NCBI GenBank assembly: GCA_903875605.1
Contig: CAIQWT010000050.1
Location: forward strand, 1 to 34,493
Origin: an uncultured Geobacteraceae bacterium
GTDB lineage: Bacteria; Desulfobacterota; Desulfuromonadia; Geobacterales; Pseudopelobacteraceae
Reading direction: 5' to 3'
DNA length: 34,493 nt
Part shown: in pieces, positions 23,834-31,897 of the stretch
Layout of the letters: each line of letters opens with the position of its first letter
How positions within the stretch are numbered: position 1 is the first letter of the stretch
Translations under genes and position numbers: made by a program
The notes under the pieces: model-generated
The model's database searches: none
Seen by the model: the letters and a program-made list of their open reading frames with translations, nothing else
Told to the model about the DNA's origin: nothing

Positions 23834-26134
23834 ATGGCCCAGGAAACAGATATCTTGCTACAGCAACTTGAATATCGAAAGCGGTTGATGGATAAAATCA
23901 ATGAGATACACTCTGCCGACAATCTCACCACCATCCTTATTCATATAAAAGATAGCATTGCGGGTCTGTTTAATTCAGAGCGGATTACAATTTATCTTGC
24001 AGATGCCAGGCGTAACCTTCTGATATCAAAAGTTAAAAGTGGAAATGAAGTTCAGCAGATTGTTATACCCACAACAGATGCAAGCCTGTCCGGTTATTGT
24101 GCTTTAACTGGAACCATCATCAACGTCAAGAATGCCTACGATCAGCACGAACTAAAAATGATCGGCAGTAACCTTAAGTTTGACGATAGTTGGGATAAAA
24201 AAACCGGCTTTGTAACCAAACAGGTGCTCTGTGTACCGATGAAGTTTCAGAAAACCCTGATTGGTGTTATCCAGATTATCAATAAAAAAGGGAATATTTC
24301 CTACAACGACACAGATGTCAGTTATGCCATGGAATTAGCAACATCGCTTTCAATTGCAATCCATAACATCTACCGCCTTTCGGTTACTACAAAAGTCATT
24401 CGAAATAAAGCCCGATATAATTTTCTGCTCGACAAAAATCTGGTAGATGACAAAATTCTGGAAAAAGCTTCGGCGAATCCGGACATCGCGAAAATAGGTA
24501 TGGATGCCGTCCTGGTTCGTGATTTCGGTATCAGTAGAGAGGATATGGCCAGAAACCTTTCCTTATATTTTGGCACCGAATTCATTGGCTATGATCCCAC
24601 TGTGTCGGCGCTTGAAGATGATTTGCTTAAAAGAGTTAAGCCGGAACGACTGAATAAGGAGTGGTGGGTGCCTTTCAAAATTGAAAACGGTGTCCTGCTT
24701 ATTGTTATTGATGATCCGACAGACCTCGGGCGTCAGGATATGCTCAAATTTGTCTATCCTGAATATAAAAGAATCAGTTATATCGGTGCATTCAGAGAAG
24801 ATATTCTCAGTTATATCAATCTGTTTTACTATCATGGCGCTTCCGGAGGAGCAAGCAGCAGCATAGACGATATTCTAAATAAGCTTGATGTCAACGATGA
24901 CCCTGAAATTGAGTCAGAATCACAAAGAGTTTCTGAACAGGACAGCGTTATTGTCCAGCTTGTTAATAAGATTATTATAGATGCCGTGAATAATAAAGTA
25001 TCTGATATCCATATCGAACCGTTCCCCGGCAAGGAAGATGTGCAGGTCAGAATGAGGATAGACGGTCGCTGCAAGGTTTATCAGAAAATTCCCTATAAAT
25101 ATAAATATGCTATTCCATCGCGTATCAAAATTATGTGTAATTTAGATATATCCGAGCGTCGTAAACCCCAGGATGGCAAAATTGATTTTAAAAAATTCGG
25201 GCCTCTCAACGTTGAACTACGCGTTGCAACGGTACCAACTGCCGGGCAGCTTGAAGATGTGGTCATGCGAGTACTGGCAACTGGCGAACCGATTCCCTAT
25301 GATAAACTTGGTCTTACTGAACGTAACTCTCGTGTGCTGGACGCCTGCGTAAATCAACCCTACGGTCTGGTACTGGTTGTAGGGCCGACCGGATCAGGCA
25401 AAACCACTACGCTTCATTCAGCTATCTCAGTTATAAATACGATCGACAAAAAAATATGGACAGCAGAAGATCCGGTAGAAATAACTCAGCGAGGCCTTCG
25501 ACAGGTACAGGTACACCCCAAAATCGGGTTCACTTTTGCCGCTGCCCTGCGTTCATTTCTGCGTGCTGACCCTGATGTAATAATGGTGGGTGAGATGCGG
25601 GATCAGGAAACTGCTGAAATAGGCATTGAATGCTCTTTGACCGGCCATTTGGTTTTTTCTACTCTTCATACCAACTCAGCGCCGGAAACGATAACCCGTC
25701 TACTCGACATGGAGCTTGACCCGTTTAGTTTTTCAGATGCGATTCTCTGTATTCTTGCTCAGCGACTGGCAAGGCGTCTCTGTTCCTGCAAAGAGGAATA
25801 TGTCCCTTCCCAGAAGGAACGGGATGAAATAATAATTGAATATGGTGCGGAGCATTTCGGCAAGACCGGCATCAACCCGTCTGATTTTATGCTTTGCAAG
25901 GCGGTAGGCTGTCCAAAATGTGGCGACTCAGGCTACAAGGGTCGCCTGGGACTTCATGAATTACTTGAAGGAACTGATGCTATAAAAGCATTAGTTAAGC
26001 GAAAATCAGAAATTGAATACATCCGAAAGCAGGCAATTGATGACGGTATGACAACACTGAAGCAGGATGGAATACTGAAATGTTTTCAGGGTCTAACTGA
26101 TCTGAAGGAAGTTCGTAAAGTATGCATTAAATAA
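23834..26134 (+). CDS. GAF-domain GspE/PilB-type secretion or pilus ATPase
   Basis: This is a hexameric traffic ATPase of the type II secretion/type IV pilus assembly family with an added sensory domain; 766 residues. The GAF domain occupies about 20-175 (LIHIKDSIAGLFNSERITIY, KQVLCVPMKF). A GspE N-domain-like region follows at about 190-335 (VLVRDFGISREDMARNLSLY). Then comes the ATPase: Walker A GPTGSGKT at 517-524, the Asp box TAEDPVE, Walker B DPDVIMVGEMRD and the His box TGHLVFSTLHTN. A zinc site is suggested by LCSCK and GCPKCGDSGYKGR. ATG 23834 follows AGGATGG; the frame is open 21 codons upstream without support. No pilin, secretin or inner-membrane partner gene lies nearby. Confidence 0.9.
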   Translation: MAQETDILLQQLEYRKRLMDKINEIHSADNLTTILIHIKDSIAGLFNSERITIYLADARRNLLISKVKSGNEVQQIVIPTTDASLSGYCALTGTIINVKNAYDQHELKMIGSNLKFDDSWDKKTGFVTKQVLCVPMKFQKTLIGVIQIINKKGNISYNDTDVSYAMELATSLSIAIHNIYRLSVTTKVIRNKARYNFLLDKNLVDDKILEKASANPDIAKIGMDAVLVRDFGISREDMARNLSLYFGTEFIGYDPTVSALEDDLLKRVKPERLNKEWWVPFKIENGVLLIVIDDPTDLGRQDMLKFVYPEYKRISYIGAFREDILSYINLFYYHGASGGASSSIDDILNKLDVNDDPEIESESQRVSEQDSVIVQLVNKIIIDAVNNKVSDIHIEPFPGKEDVQVRMRIDGRCKVYQKIPYKYKYAIPSRIKIMCNLDISERRKPQDGKIDFKKFGPLNVELRVATVPTAGQLEDVVMRVLATGEPIPYDKLGLTERNSRVLDACVNQPYGLVLVVGPTGSGKTTTLHSAISVINTIDKKIWTAEDPVEITQRGLRQVQVHPKIGFTFAAALRSFLRADPDVIMVGEMRDQETAEIGIECSLTGHLVFSTLHTNSAPETITRLLDMELDPFSFSDAILCILAQRLARRLCSCKEEYVPSQKERDEIIIEYGAEHFGKTGINPSDFMLCKAVGCPKCGDSGYKGRLGLHELLEGTDAIKALVKRKSEIEYIRKQAIDDGMTTLKQDGILKCFQGLTDLKEVRKVCIK

Positions 26135-26148
26135 TATCCGTCCGGAAA

Positions 26149-26415
26149 CTAATCAGAATTAGCATCTACAACCGGTGCTCCGCAATATTTACATGCGATC
26201 CTTTTCCATGGGAAAGTTTCATTGCACTGTTTGCATAAACGAAAATGTCCCTTAATTTCATAATTTGGTTTTTCAAAGTACAATACGATAAGAAAGAACG
26301 GAAATACACATAGCATTCCCCACAGAAATGGATTTTTTCCACGTGAAAGCGCCATTTTGAATCCCACTGCGGCTGGAAGACCAAAAACCAGCAGCAAAAA
26401 AATAAATCCGTTCAT
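26149..26415 (-). CDS. Small membrane protein with C-terminal zinc ribbon
   Basis: This 88-residue protein has unknown function. Two hydrophobic segments (about 3-20 and 29-47) are followed by a cytoplasmic-looking zinc ribbon with C61-xx-C64 and C75-xx-C78 (LCKQCNETFPWKRIACKYCG). ATG 26415 follows GGGGGT. It is convergent with the GAF-ATPase gene, 14 bp apart, and divergent from the receptor cluster. Zinc binding is inferred from the four cysteines. Confidence 0.7.
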   Translation of the reverse strand: MNGFIFLLLVFGLPAAVGFKMALSRGKNPFLWGMLCVFPFFLIVLYFEKPNYEIKGHFRLCKQCNETFPWKRIACKYCGAPVVDANSD

Positions 26416-26472
26416 TTTTTACCCCCTACCCTGTATGGATTTGTTGTCCACGACAAAAAATGTGACAATTCT

Positions 26473-26506
26473 TTTCTAATAACATAATCCCGCAATTTCT
26501 AATAAC
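26473..26506 (+). repeat. 11-bp direct repeats upstream of the receptor cluster
   Basis: TTTCTAATAAC occurs at 26473-26483 and again, exactly, at 26496-26506, 23 bp apart (about two helical turns). The second copy ends 48 bp before the -35 of the promoter at 26555-26583. The spacing and position suit a response-regulator or activator site. Confidence 0.45.
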
Positions 26507-26554
26507 TTAAAACTTGCTGACGAGACGATTCACTCTTATTTTGGTAATTTTTAA

Positions 26555-26583
26555 TTGACGTATTGCAAGCTCTACCGTATAAA
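26555..26583 (+). promoter_or_regulatory. Sigma70-like promoter of the receptor/YfiR/kinase cluster
   Basis: TTGACG (26555-26560), a 17-bp spacer and TATAAA (26578-26583): 5 of 6 matches in both hexamers with ideal spacing. It lies 65 bp before the start of the first receptor gene. AAGCTC repeats at 26567-26572 and 26582-26587, flanking the -10. Confidence 0.7.
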
Positions 26584-26648
26584 GCTCGGAACTATTTATT
26601 GTAAAATGATTAAATACTTAACTGTTGCATCAGGTATGGTGGTGTATT

Positions 26649-28697
26649 ATGAAAAACATACAAAACTGTCTTCTGTCACTTACTCTTATCGCCTTACTTC
26701 TTTCCCCCTCACTTGCGTCAGCTACTCCGGAAGAAGACCTTATTGACCTGCCATTGGAATCATTGATGGAATTAAAGGTAACTTCAGTTTCTAAAAAATC
26801 CCAATCAATCATAAATGCTGCCGCCGCAATTTTCGTCATCACCCAGGAAGATATTAAACGTTCCGGAGTCACCACTATTGCTGATGCTCTCAGGATGGCG
26901 CCAGGCGTCCAGGTTGCAAAAATAGACAGTAATAAATGGGCAATCAGTGCACGCGGCTTTAATGGTCGGTTTTCAAACAAGCTACTGGTACTTATGGATG
27001 GGCGCAGCCTCTACACCCCTTACTTCATGGGCGTTTATTGGGAAATTCAGGATACACTTCTCGAAGACATTGATCGAATAGAGGTTATTCGTGGACCAGG
27101 GGCAGCTCTCTGGGGAGCCAATGCGGTTAACGGTGTCATAAACATCATCACCAAATCAGCCGATATTACCAAAGGAGCTCTTCTTTCTGTCGGTGGAGGT
27201 ACCTACGAAAAAGCTTTTGGAGCAGCGCGTATCGGTACGTTGATTAACGAAAACACAAATCTTAGACTTTATGTAAAACATCAGCAGCGGAATAGCTTTG
27301 TAAATGAATCAGGATCCGGCAACAATGACCAGTGGCACACAACACAAGGTGGATTCAGGCTGGATACACAACCTAATACGCGTGACACTCTGACATTGCA
27401 GGGGGATTATTACGAAGGTCGTCTCAATGAAACCTATCGACTTTATGATTCTCCGGCCTCTTCTATTGCTCCATATATCCGCGATGTTCGCACTAACACA
27501 GCCGTAAACGGTGGAAATATCCTCTCGCGCTGGCAACACGTTTTTTCAGAGACCAACAGCCTGTCATTACAGTTTTACTATGAACATTCAGAATACGGCA
27601 TGTTTGTTTCACCACAGATATTCAACACGGTAGACCTGGAGTTTCAGCAACACTTTTCATCAGGCACACGACAGGACATCGTCTGGGGACTTGGTTATCG
27701 CCATACCAGGTATGAGGTAACTAATACGCCGACAATTGTATTTAATACTACAAGCGTGCCTAATAAAATTTATAACGCTTTTCTCCAGAACGAAATTAGT
27801 CTTATTCCCTCAAATTTATTCCTGACTATCGGTTCCCGTTTTGAGCATAATGATTATTCAGGAACATCTGTCCAGCCGAATGGACGCTTGCTCTGGGCGG
27901 TCAATTCGCATAACTCTTTATGGGGGTCTGTGTCCAGAGCGGTACGCTCCGGCACCAAAAGTGAGCAGGAAATCGACTATAATTATCGAACACTCGCACC
28001 AAGCTCTCCCACAGCTCCTAATCCAAATACATCCCTATTTCCACTGAGGCTTGAGATAACTGGTAATCAGAATTTCAAATCAGAAGAGCTGCTTGCCTAT
28101 GAAATCGGTTACCGAACTGAGGTAGTTTCACGCCTCTCACTGGACTTTGCTCTCTATTACAATCTTTACAGGAACCTTCGTGTGATTAGCCCAGGAGAAG
28201 GTTATGCGGAAAGTGTCAATTTGGTCCAGCCATACATGCTCAGCAATGATATGCATGGTAAAGCAATTGGCATAGAAGTGACTGCTGACTGGACACCTCT
28301 TGACTGGTGGCGTCTTCAGGCCGCTTACAGTTATCAGAATATAAAAATGCAGCTTGATGGGGCAAGTGTGGATGAAATCAACAAAGGAAATGCCGAGGGA
28401 GACACTCCGCAGCATCAGGCGTCGCTACGTTCAGGATTTGACCTAGGACGGCAGGTAACGCTCGATCTCTGGTTGCGTGGCACTGACCGACTGGCTTCAA
28501 TTGACGGTATATCCATACCGGGCTATGTAACTATGGATGCCCGCGTAGCATGGAAACCGGTAAAGAACCTTGAATTGTCAGTTGTTGGACAAAATATGTT
28601 TCACAACCGGCATCCAGAGTTTATCCCCGAATACATCAACACTCTTCCATCAGAAGTCGCCCGCAGCGTTTATGGTAAAATCACTTGCAAATTTTGA
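26649..28697 (+). CDS. TonB-dependent receptor-like outer membrane protein, copy 1
   Basis: This is a predicted outer-membrane receptor of about 682 residues. A signal peptide ends near ASA at 23-25. A conserved leader DLPLESLMELKVTSVSK (33-49) is followed by the plug domain (about 50-170: ITQEDIKRSGVTTIADALR, LLVLMDGRSLYTPYFMGVYW, IEVIRGPGAALWGANAVNG) and then a beta-barrel ending in Phe, the usual BAM signal. ATG 26649 is chosen because the signal peptide starts there and GGTGG precedes it; the frame is open eight codons upstream. It is the first gene of a five-gene cluster and lies 38 bp before a YfiR-like gene. Plug residues match copy 2 closely while the barrels differ more, suggesting different ligands. 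The ligand is unknown. Confidence 0.9.
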   Translation: MKNIQNCLLSLTLIALLLSPSLASATPEEDLIDLPLESLMELKVTSVSKKSQSIINAAAAIFVITQEDIKRSGVTTIADALRMAPGVQVAKIDSNKWAISARGFNGRFSNKLLVLMDGRSLYTPYFMGVYWEIQDTLLEDIDRIEVIRGPGAALWGANAVNGVINIITKSADITKGALLSVGGGTYEKAFGAARIGTLINENTNLRLYVKHQQRNSFVNESGSGNNDQWHTTQGGFRLDTQPNTRDTLTLQGDYYEGRLNETYRLYDSPASSIAPYIRDVRTNTAVNGGNILSRWQHVFSETNSLSLQFYYEHSEYGMFVSPQIFNTVDLEFQQHFSSGTRQDIVWGLGYRHTRYEVTNTPTIVFNTTSVPNKIYNAFLQNEISLIPSNLFLTIGSRFEHNDYSGTSVQPNGRLLWAVNSHNSLWGSVSRAVRSGTKSEQEIDYNYRTLAPSSPTAPNPNTSLFPLRLEITGNQNFKSEELLAYEIGYRTEVVSRLSLDFALYYNLYRNLRVISPGEGYAESVNLVQPYMLSNDMHGKAIGIEVTADWTPLDWWRLQAAYSYQNIKMQLDGASVDEINKGNAEGDTPQHQASLRSGFDLGRQVTLDLWLRGTDRLASIDGISIPGYVTMDARVAWKPVKNLELSVVGQNMFHNRHPEFIPEYINTLPSEVARSVYGKITCKF

Positions 28698-28735
28698 GAC
28701 ATTTGCGAGTACAGCAATTTAAATACCGGAACATT

Positions 28736-29278
28736 ATGACCTACGCCATCCGCACATTTTTACTGCTCTTGCTTGTAGCTCAGCTATTTCGTTCAGTTGA
28801 ATTGCATGCTGAAGAGCTGCAACTAAACGAACTGCAGTTAAAACCGGCAATAGTTTATAATATTGCCAGATATGTGACATGGCCCGTCTCCACTAATGCG
28901 AGTCACCTTGAATTTACAATCGGAATTTACGGACAGGGTCGCAACACATCCATGTGGAACAGTCTGAACGGCAAATCACTACAAGGCAGGAAAATATCGG
29001 TTAGAAGGTTTTCCGACCTCGACGAAATAGTAAATTGTAACCTTCTCTTAATTGAATCATCGGAAAGAAAAAATATTCTGAGAATTCTGGCTGCAGTGAA
29101 AGACTACCCGGTGCTTACAATCAGTGAAATTGATGGATTCAGTCATAATGGCGGAATGTTTACGCTACACGTCATAAATAATCGTATGGCATTTGAAATC
29201 AACCTGAAGAGCGCACGCGCTTCAGGTTTAACAATCAGCAGCAATATTCTCAAATTGGCAATTGAGGTCTTACAGTAA
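28736..29278 (+). CDS. YfiR-like (DUF4154) periplasmic protein, copy 1
   Basis: YfiR is the periplasmic repressor that binds the sensor domain of the inner-membrane protein YfiN. This 180-residue protein has a signal peptide (LLLLLVAQLF, cut near HA at 24-25), the family opening LKPAIVYNIARYVTWP at about 35-50, a single mature cysteine at C101 (VNCNLLLIES) and the family close INLKSARASGLTISSNILKL. P. aeruginosa YfiR uses disulfides, which cannot form here within one chain. ATG 28736 has a weak ribosome site (CCGGAAC); the frame is open 17 codons upstream into the receptor gene, but the signal peptide fits the later start. It probably pairs with the preceding receptor. Confidence 0.87.
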   Translation: MTYAIRTFLLLLLVAQLFRSVELHAEELQLNELQLKPAIVYNIARYVTWPVSTNASHLEFTIGIYGQGRNTSMWNSLNGKSLQGRKISVRRFSDLDEIVNCNLLLIESSERKNILRILAAVKDYPVLTISEIDGFSHNGGMFTLHVINNRMAFEINLKSARASGLTISSNILKLAIEVLQ

Positions 29279-29327
29279 CAAATCCTATGTAATTGCATTA
29301 ACGGCATATACTGGCAGGAGGCGCTTT

Positions 29328-31322
29328 ATGAATGGTTCACGACTGATATTGACTGCTATTTTTACCTTTTCCCTTTTATTCCAGACAAGTGAGTTGTACG
29401 CAGCCCCTGATGACGACATCCTAAGTCTTCCTCTCGAGTCATTGATGAACCTTACTGTAACGTCTGTGTCCAAAAGACCACAACAGCTTACCAACGCCGC
29501 TGCTGCTGTCTTTGTTATCAGTGAAGAGGATATCAGACGTTCCGGGGCAACGACAATTGCTGATGCTCTTCGTATGGCTCCTGGAGTTCAGGTCGCTCGT
29601 GTAGACAGCAGTAAATGGGCAGTGTCTGCGCGCGGTCTGAATAGCCGCTTTGCCAACAAACTACTTGTACTGCAGGATGGGCGCAGTCTCTACACACCCC
29701 TGTTTTCGGGTGTTTATTGGGAGGTTCAGGATACTCCTCTGGAGGATATCGAACGCATCGAGGTAATCAGGGGGCCAGGGGCCGCACTCTGGGGAGCAAA
29801 CGCAGTAAACGGGGTCATAAATATCATCACCAAGTCAGCCGAAGAGACAAAAGGGGGATTGGTCAGTGCAGGAGGAGGTAACGCTGAGACCGGATTTGCG
29901 ACTCTCCGCTACGGGACTGCAATCAGTGACTCAACATTCCTGAGATTTTATGGGAAACATAACGAACATGCAGGCGGGTTGGATAAAGCCGGAAACAGGG
30001 CGTATGATTCCTGGAGCATGACCCGTGGAGGATTCCGCCTTGATTCAAGTCTGTCAAGCAGCGATACCTTGACTTTTCAGGGTGATTATTATGACGGGAA
30101 ATTTAAGGAAACTTATCAATCATACTCTCTAATAGCCCCACTACCGACTAATACTAAAGTTAAAGATGGAGGAAGCGGTGGTAACATCATTGCCCGTTGG
30201 CAGCGCGCCCTTCCCTCTGATGGCAATTTATCGCTACAGCTCTATTACGATCACAACGAACGGAATATGCTCGTTCTACCCCAAAAACTGGACACTATTG
30301 ATATCGAGTTCCAGCATCACTTTGTATTTCAAAATAATCATGATGTTGTCTGGGGAGTCGGCTATCGCTTTAGTAGAGACCAGGTAAGCAACACCGACAC
30401 AATCTTCTTCGATAGAGAGAAGGATCATCATAGTCTACTCAGTGTTTTTCTGCATGACGAGATAGCACTGTTACCCGGCACGCTGTCTCTTATTGTTGGT
30501 TCACGATTTGAAAACAATGATTATAGCGGTTTCGAGGTGCAGCCTAATATTCGTCTCATTTGGACACCCACATTGCAGCATTCAGTGTGGGGAGCAATTA
30601 CAAGAGCGGTGCGTACTCCAAGCCGTGGTGAGCAGGATTTACACTATCATATACTGACCGGCCCCCCTTCAGTTGAATATACAGGCAATAAGGCATTCAA
30701 ATCAGAAGAGCTATTGTCCTATGAAATCGGCTATCGTTTGGAGCCGGTTCAGCGGCTAACGTTTGATATAGCTGCTTATTACAATGATTATAGTCATTTG
30801 AGAGTTGCAACCGGAACTGTTGATCCGACAAAATCAGTTAGCTCCATGATTGTCAGCAACGATATGCATGGCAACAGTTACGGTGCCGAATTTTCGGCAG
30901 AGTGGGCACCAATTCATTGGTGGAGACTCCAGTCCGCCTACAGTTACCAACATATTGCCATGTATCTTGATGGTACTTCAACTGACATGGTAAACAAGAG
31001 TAATGCAGAACTGAGTACACCAAAACATCAAGTATCACTCCGTAACGGTTTTGACCTTAGTAAGCAGGTAACGCTTGATATTTGGCTGAAGGGAGTAGGC
31101 CGTTTAGAGCAGTTGAACATACTTTCTCAACCAATCTCCGTACCTGGATATGTTACAATGGATGTGAGGATTGCATGGAAACCTGAGCGTAATTTGGAAA
31201 TGTCTATAGTAGGTCAGAACCTCTTTACCTCACAGCATTCTGAATTCAATTCCGATGTAGTCAATACACAAAACTCTGAGGTTGCACGAAGCGTTTATGG
31301 AAAAGTTGCCTGGAAATTTTAG
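29328..31322 (+). CDS. TonB-dependent receptor-like outer membrane protein, copy 2
   Basis: This is the second outer-membrane receptor of the cluster, about 664 residues. A signal peptide ends near LYA at 23-25. The same leader SLPLESLMNLTVTSVSK (33-49) and plug (50-170) as copy 1 follow. Over residues 31-170 of both I count 112 identical of 140 without gaps. The barrel is more divergent and ends VYGKVAWKF, with terminal Phe. ATG 29328 is fixed by GGCAGGAGGC just upstream; the open frame extends 22 codons back into the first YfiR gene without support. It lies 49 bp after that gene and 41 bp before the second YfiR gene. It arose by duplication with copy 1; the ligand is unknown. Confidence 0.9.
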   Translation: MNGSRLILTAIFTFSLLFQTSELYAAPDDDILSLPLESLMNLTVTSVSKRPQQLTNAAAAVFVISEEDIRRSGATTIADALRMAPGVQVARVDSSKWAVSARGLNSRFANKLLVLQDGRSLYTPLFSGVYWEVQDTPLEDIERIEVIRGPGAALWGANAVNGVINIITKSAEETKGGLVSAGGGNAETGFATLRYGTAISDSTFLRFYGKHNEHAGGLDKAGNRAYDSWSMTRGGFRLDSSLSSSDTLTFQGDYYDGKFKETYQSYSLIAPLPTNTKVKDGGSGGNIIARWQRALPSDGNLSLQLYYDHNERNMLVLPQKLDTIDIEFQHHFVFQNNHDVVWGVGYRFSRDQVSNTDTIFFDREKDHHSLLSVFLHDEIALLPGTLSLIVGSRFENNDYSGFEVQPNIRLIWTPTLQHSVWGAITRAVRTPSRGEQDLHYHILTGPPSVEYTGNKAFKSEELLSYEIGYRLEPVQRLTFDIAAYYNDYSHLRVATGTVDPTKSVSSMIVSNDMHGNSYGAEFSAEWAPIHWWRLQSAYSYQHIAMYLDGTSTDMVNKSNAELSTPKHQVSLRNGFDLSKQVTLDIWLKGVGRLEQLNILSQPISVPGYVTMDVRIAWKPERNLEMSIVGQNLFTSQHSEFNSDVVNTQNSEVARSVYGKVAWKF

Positions 31323-31363
31323 TCATTTACAGCATATTCACATTAATCATAAAATGAACAATT

Positions 31364-31897
31364 ATGAAGCAATTTATTAAAATAGCGGGCCTGATATCTT
31401 TAATACTGATGATATTATCTGTACTATCTTCTCAGGCAGAAGAACGACCGATAAGCGAAAGCCAGGTAAAAGCTGCTTTTGTTTTCAATGTCGCTCACTA
31501 TGTGAATTGGCCATCTCCGAATAACGATACCATTCTGATAGGGATTCTGGGCAAAGGTTCTCTTGGACAGGAATGGCAGAAACTTTCCGGCAAAAATATG
31601 AACGGGAAAAAGCTGACGATATTCAAATCAAATGATATTGACGAAATGCTTCGCTGCCAAATCGTATTTATTGAAGAGAGTAACCCCCAGAAAGTGTCAC
31701 GGATTTTACAAGTGTTGCGGGACTATCCGCTAGTAACTATAGGCGACTTTTCCTCTTTTACCAGTATGGGAGGCACCTTGAACGTATCCCTGCTGCACAA
31801 TCACATCTCATTTTCCATCAACCTGGCACAAGCGCGTGCAGTCGGCATTAATATAAGTAGCAACCTGCTAAAACTGGCAACAGAGGTGATCCAATGA
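31364..31897 (+). CDS. YfiR-like (DUF4154) periplasmic protein, copy 2
   Basis: This 177-residue exported protein has a signal peptide ending near SQA (23-25) and the family opening [16 protein letters not shown] (35-50). A single mature cysteine, C98 ([11 protein letters not shown]), sits at the same place as in copy 1. The end [20 protein letters not shown] matches copy 1 at 19 of the last 30 residues. No clear ribosome site precedes ATG 31364, so translation may depend on the upstream gene. Its last codons carry GAGGTGAT (31883-31890), the ribosome site of the kinase gene, which it overlaps by 4 bp. This ties it directly to the CHASE8 kinase, the likely partner. Confidence 0.88.
   Translation: MKQFIKIAGLISLILMILSVLSSQAEERPISESQVKAAFVFNVAHYVNWPSPNNDTILIGILGKGSLGQEWQKLSGKNMNGKKLTIFKSNDIDEMLRCQIVFIEESNPQKVSRILQVLRDYPLVTIGDFSSFTSMGGTLNVSLLHNHISFSINLAQARAVGINISSNLLKLATEVIQ

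Noticed and set aside
28685-28735. Upstream start for the first YfiR-like protein
   Set aside because: It would overlap the end of the receptor gene and push the signal peptide inward; ATG 28736 begins directly at the signal peptide.
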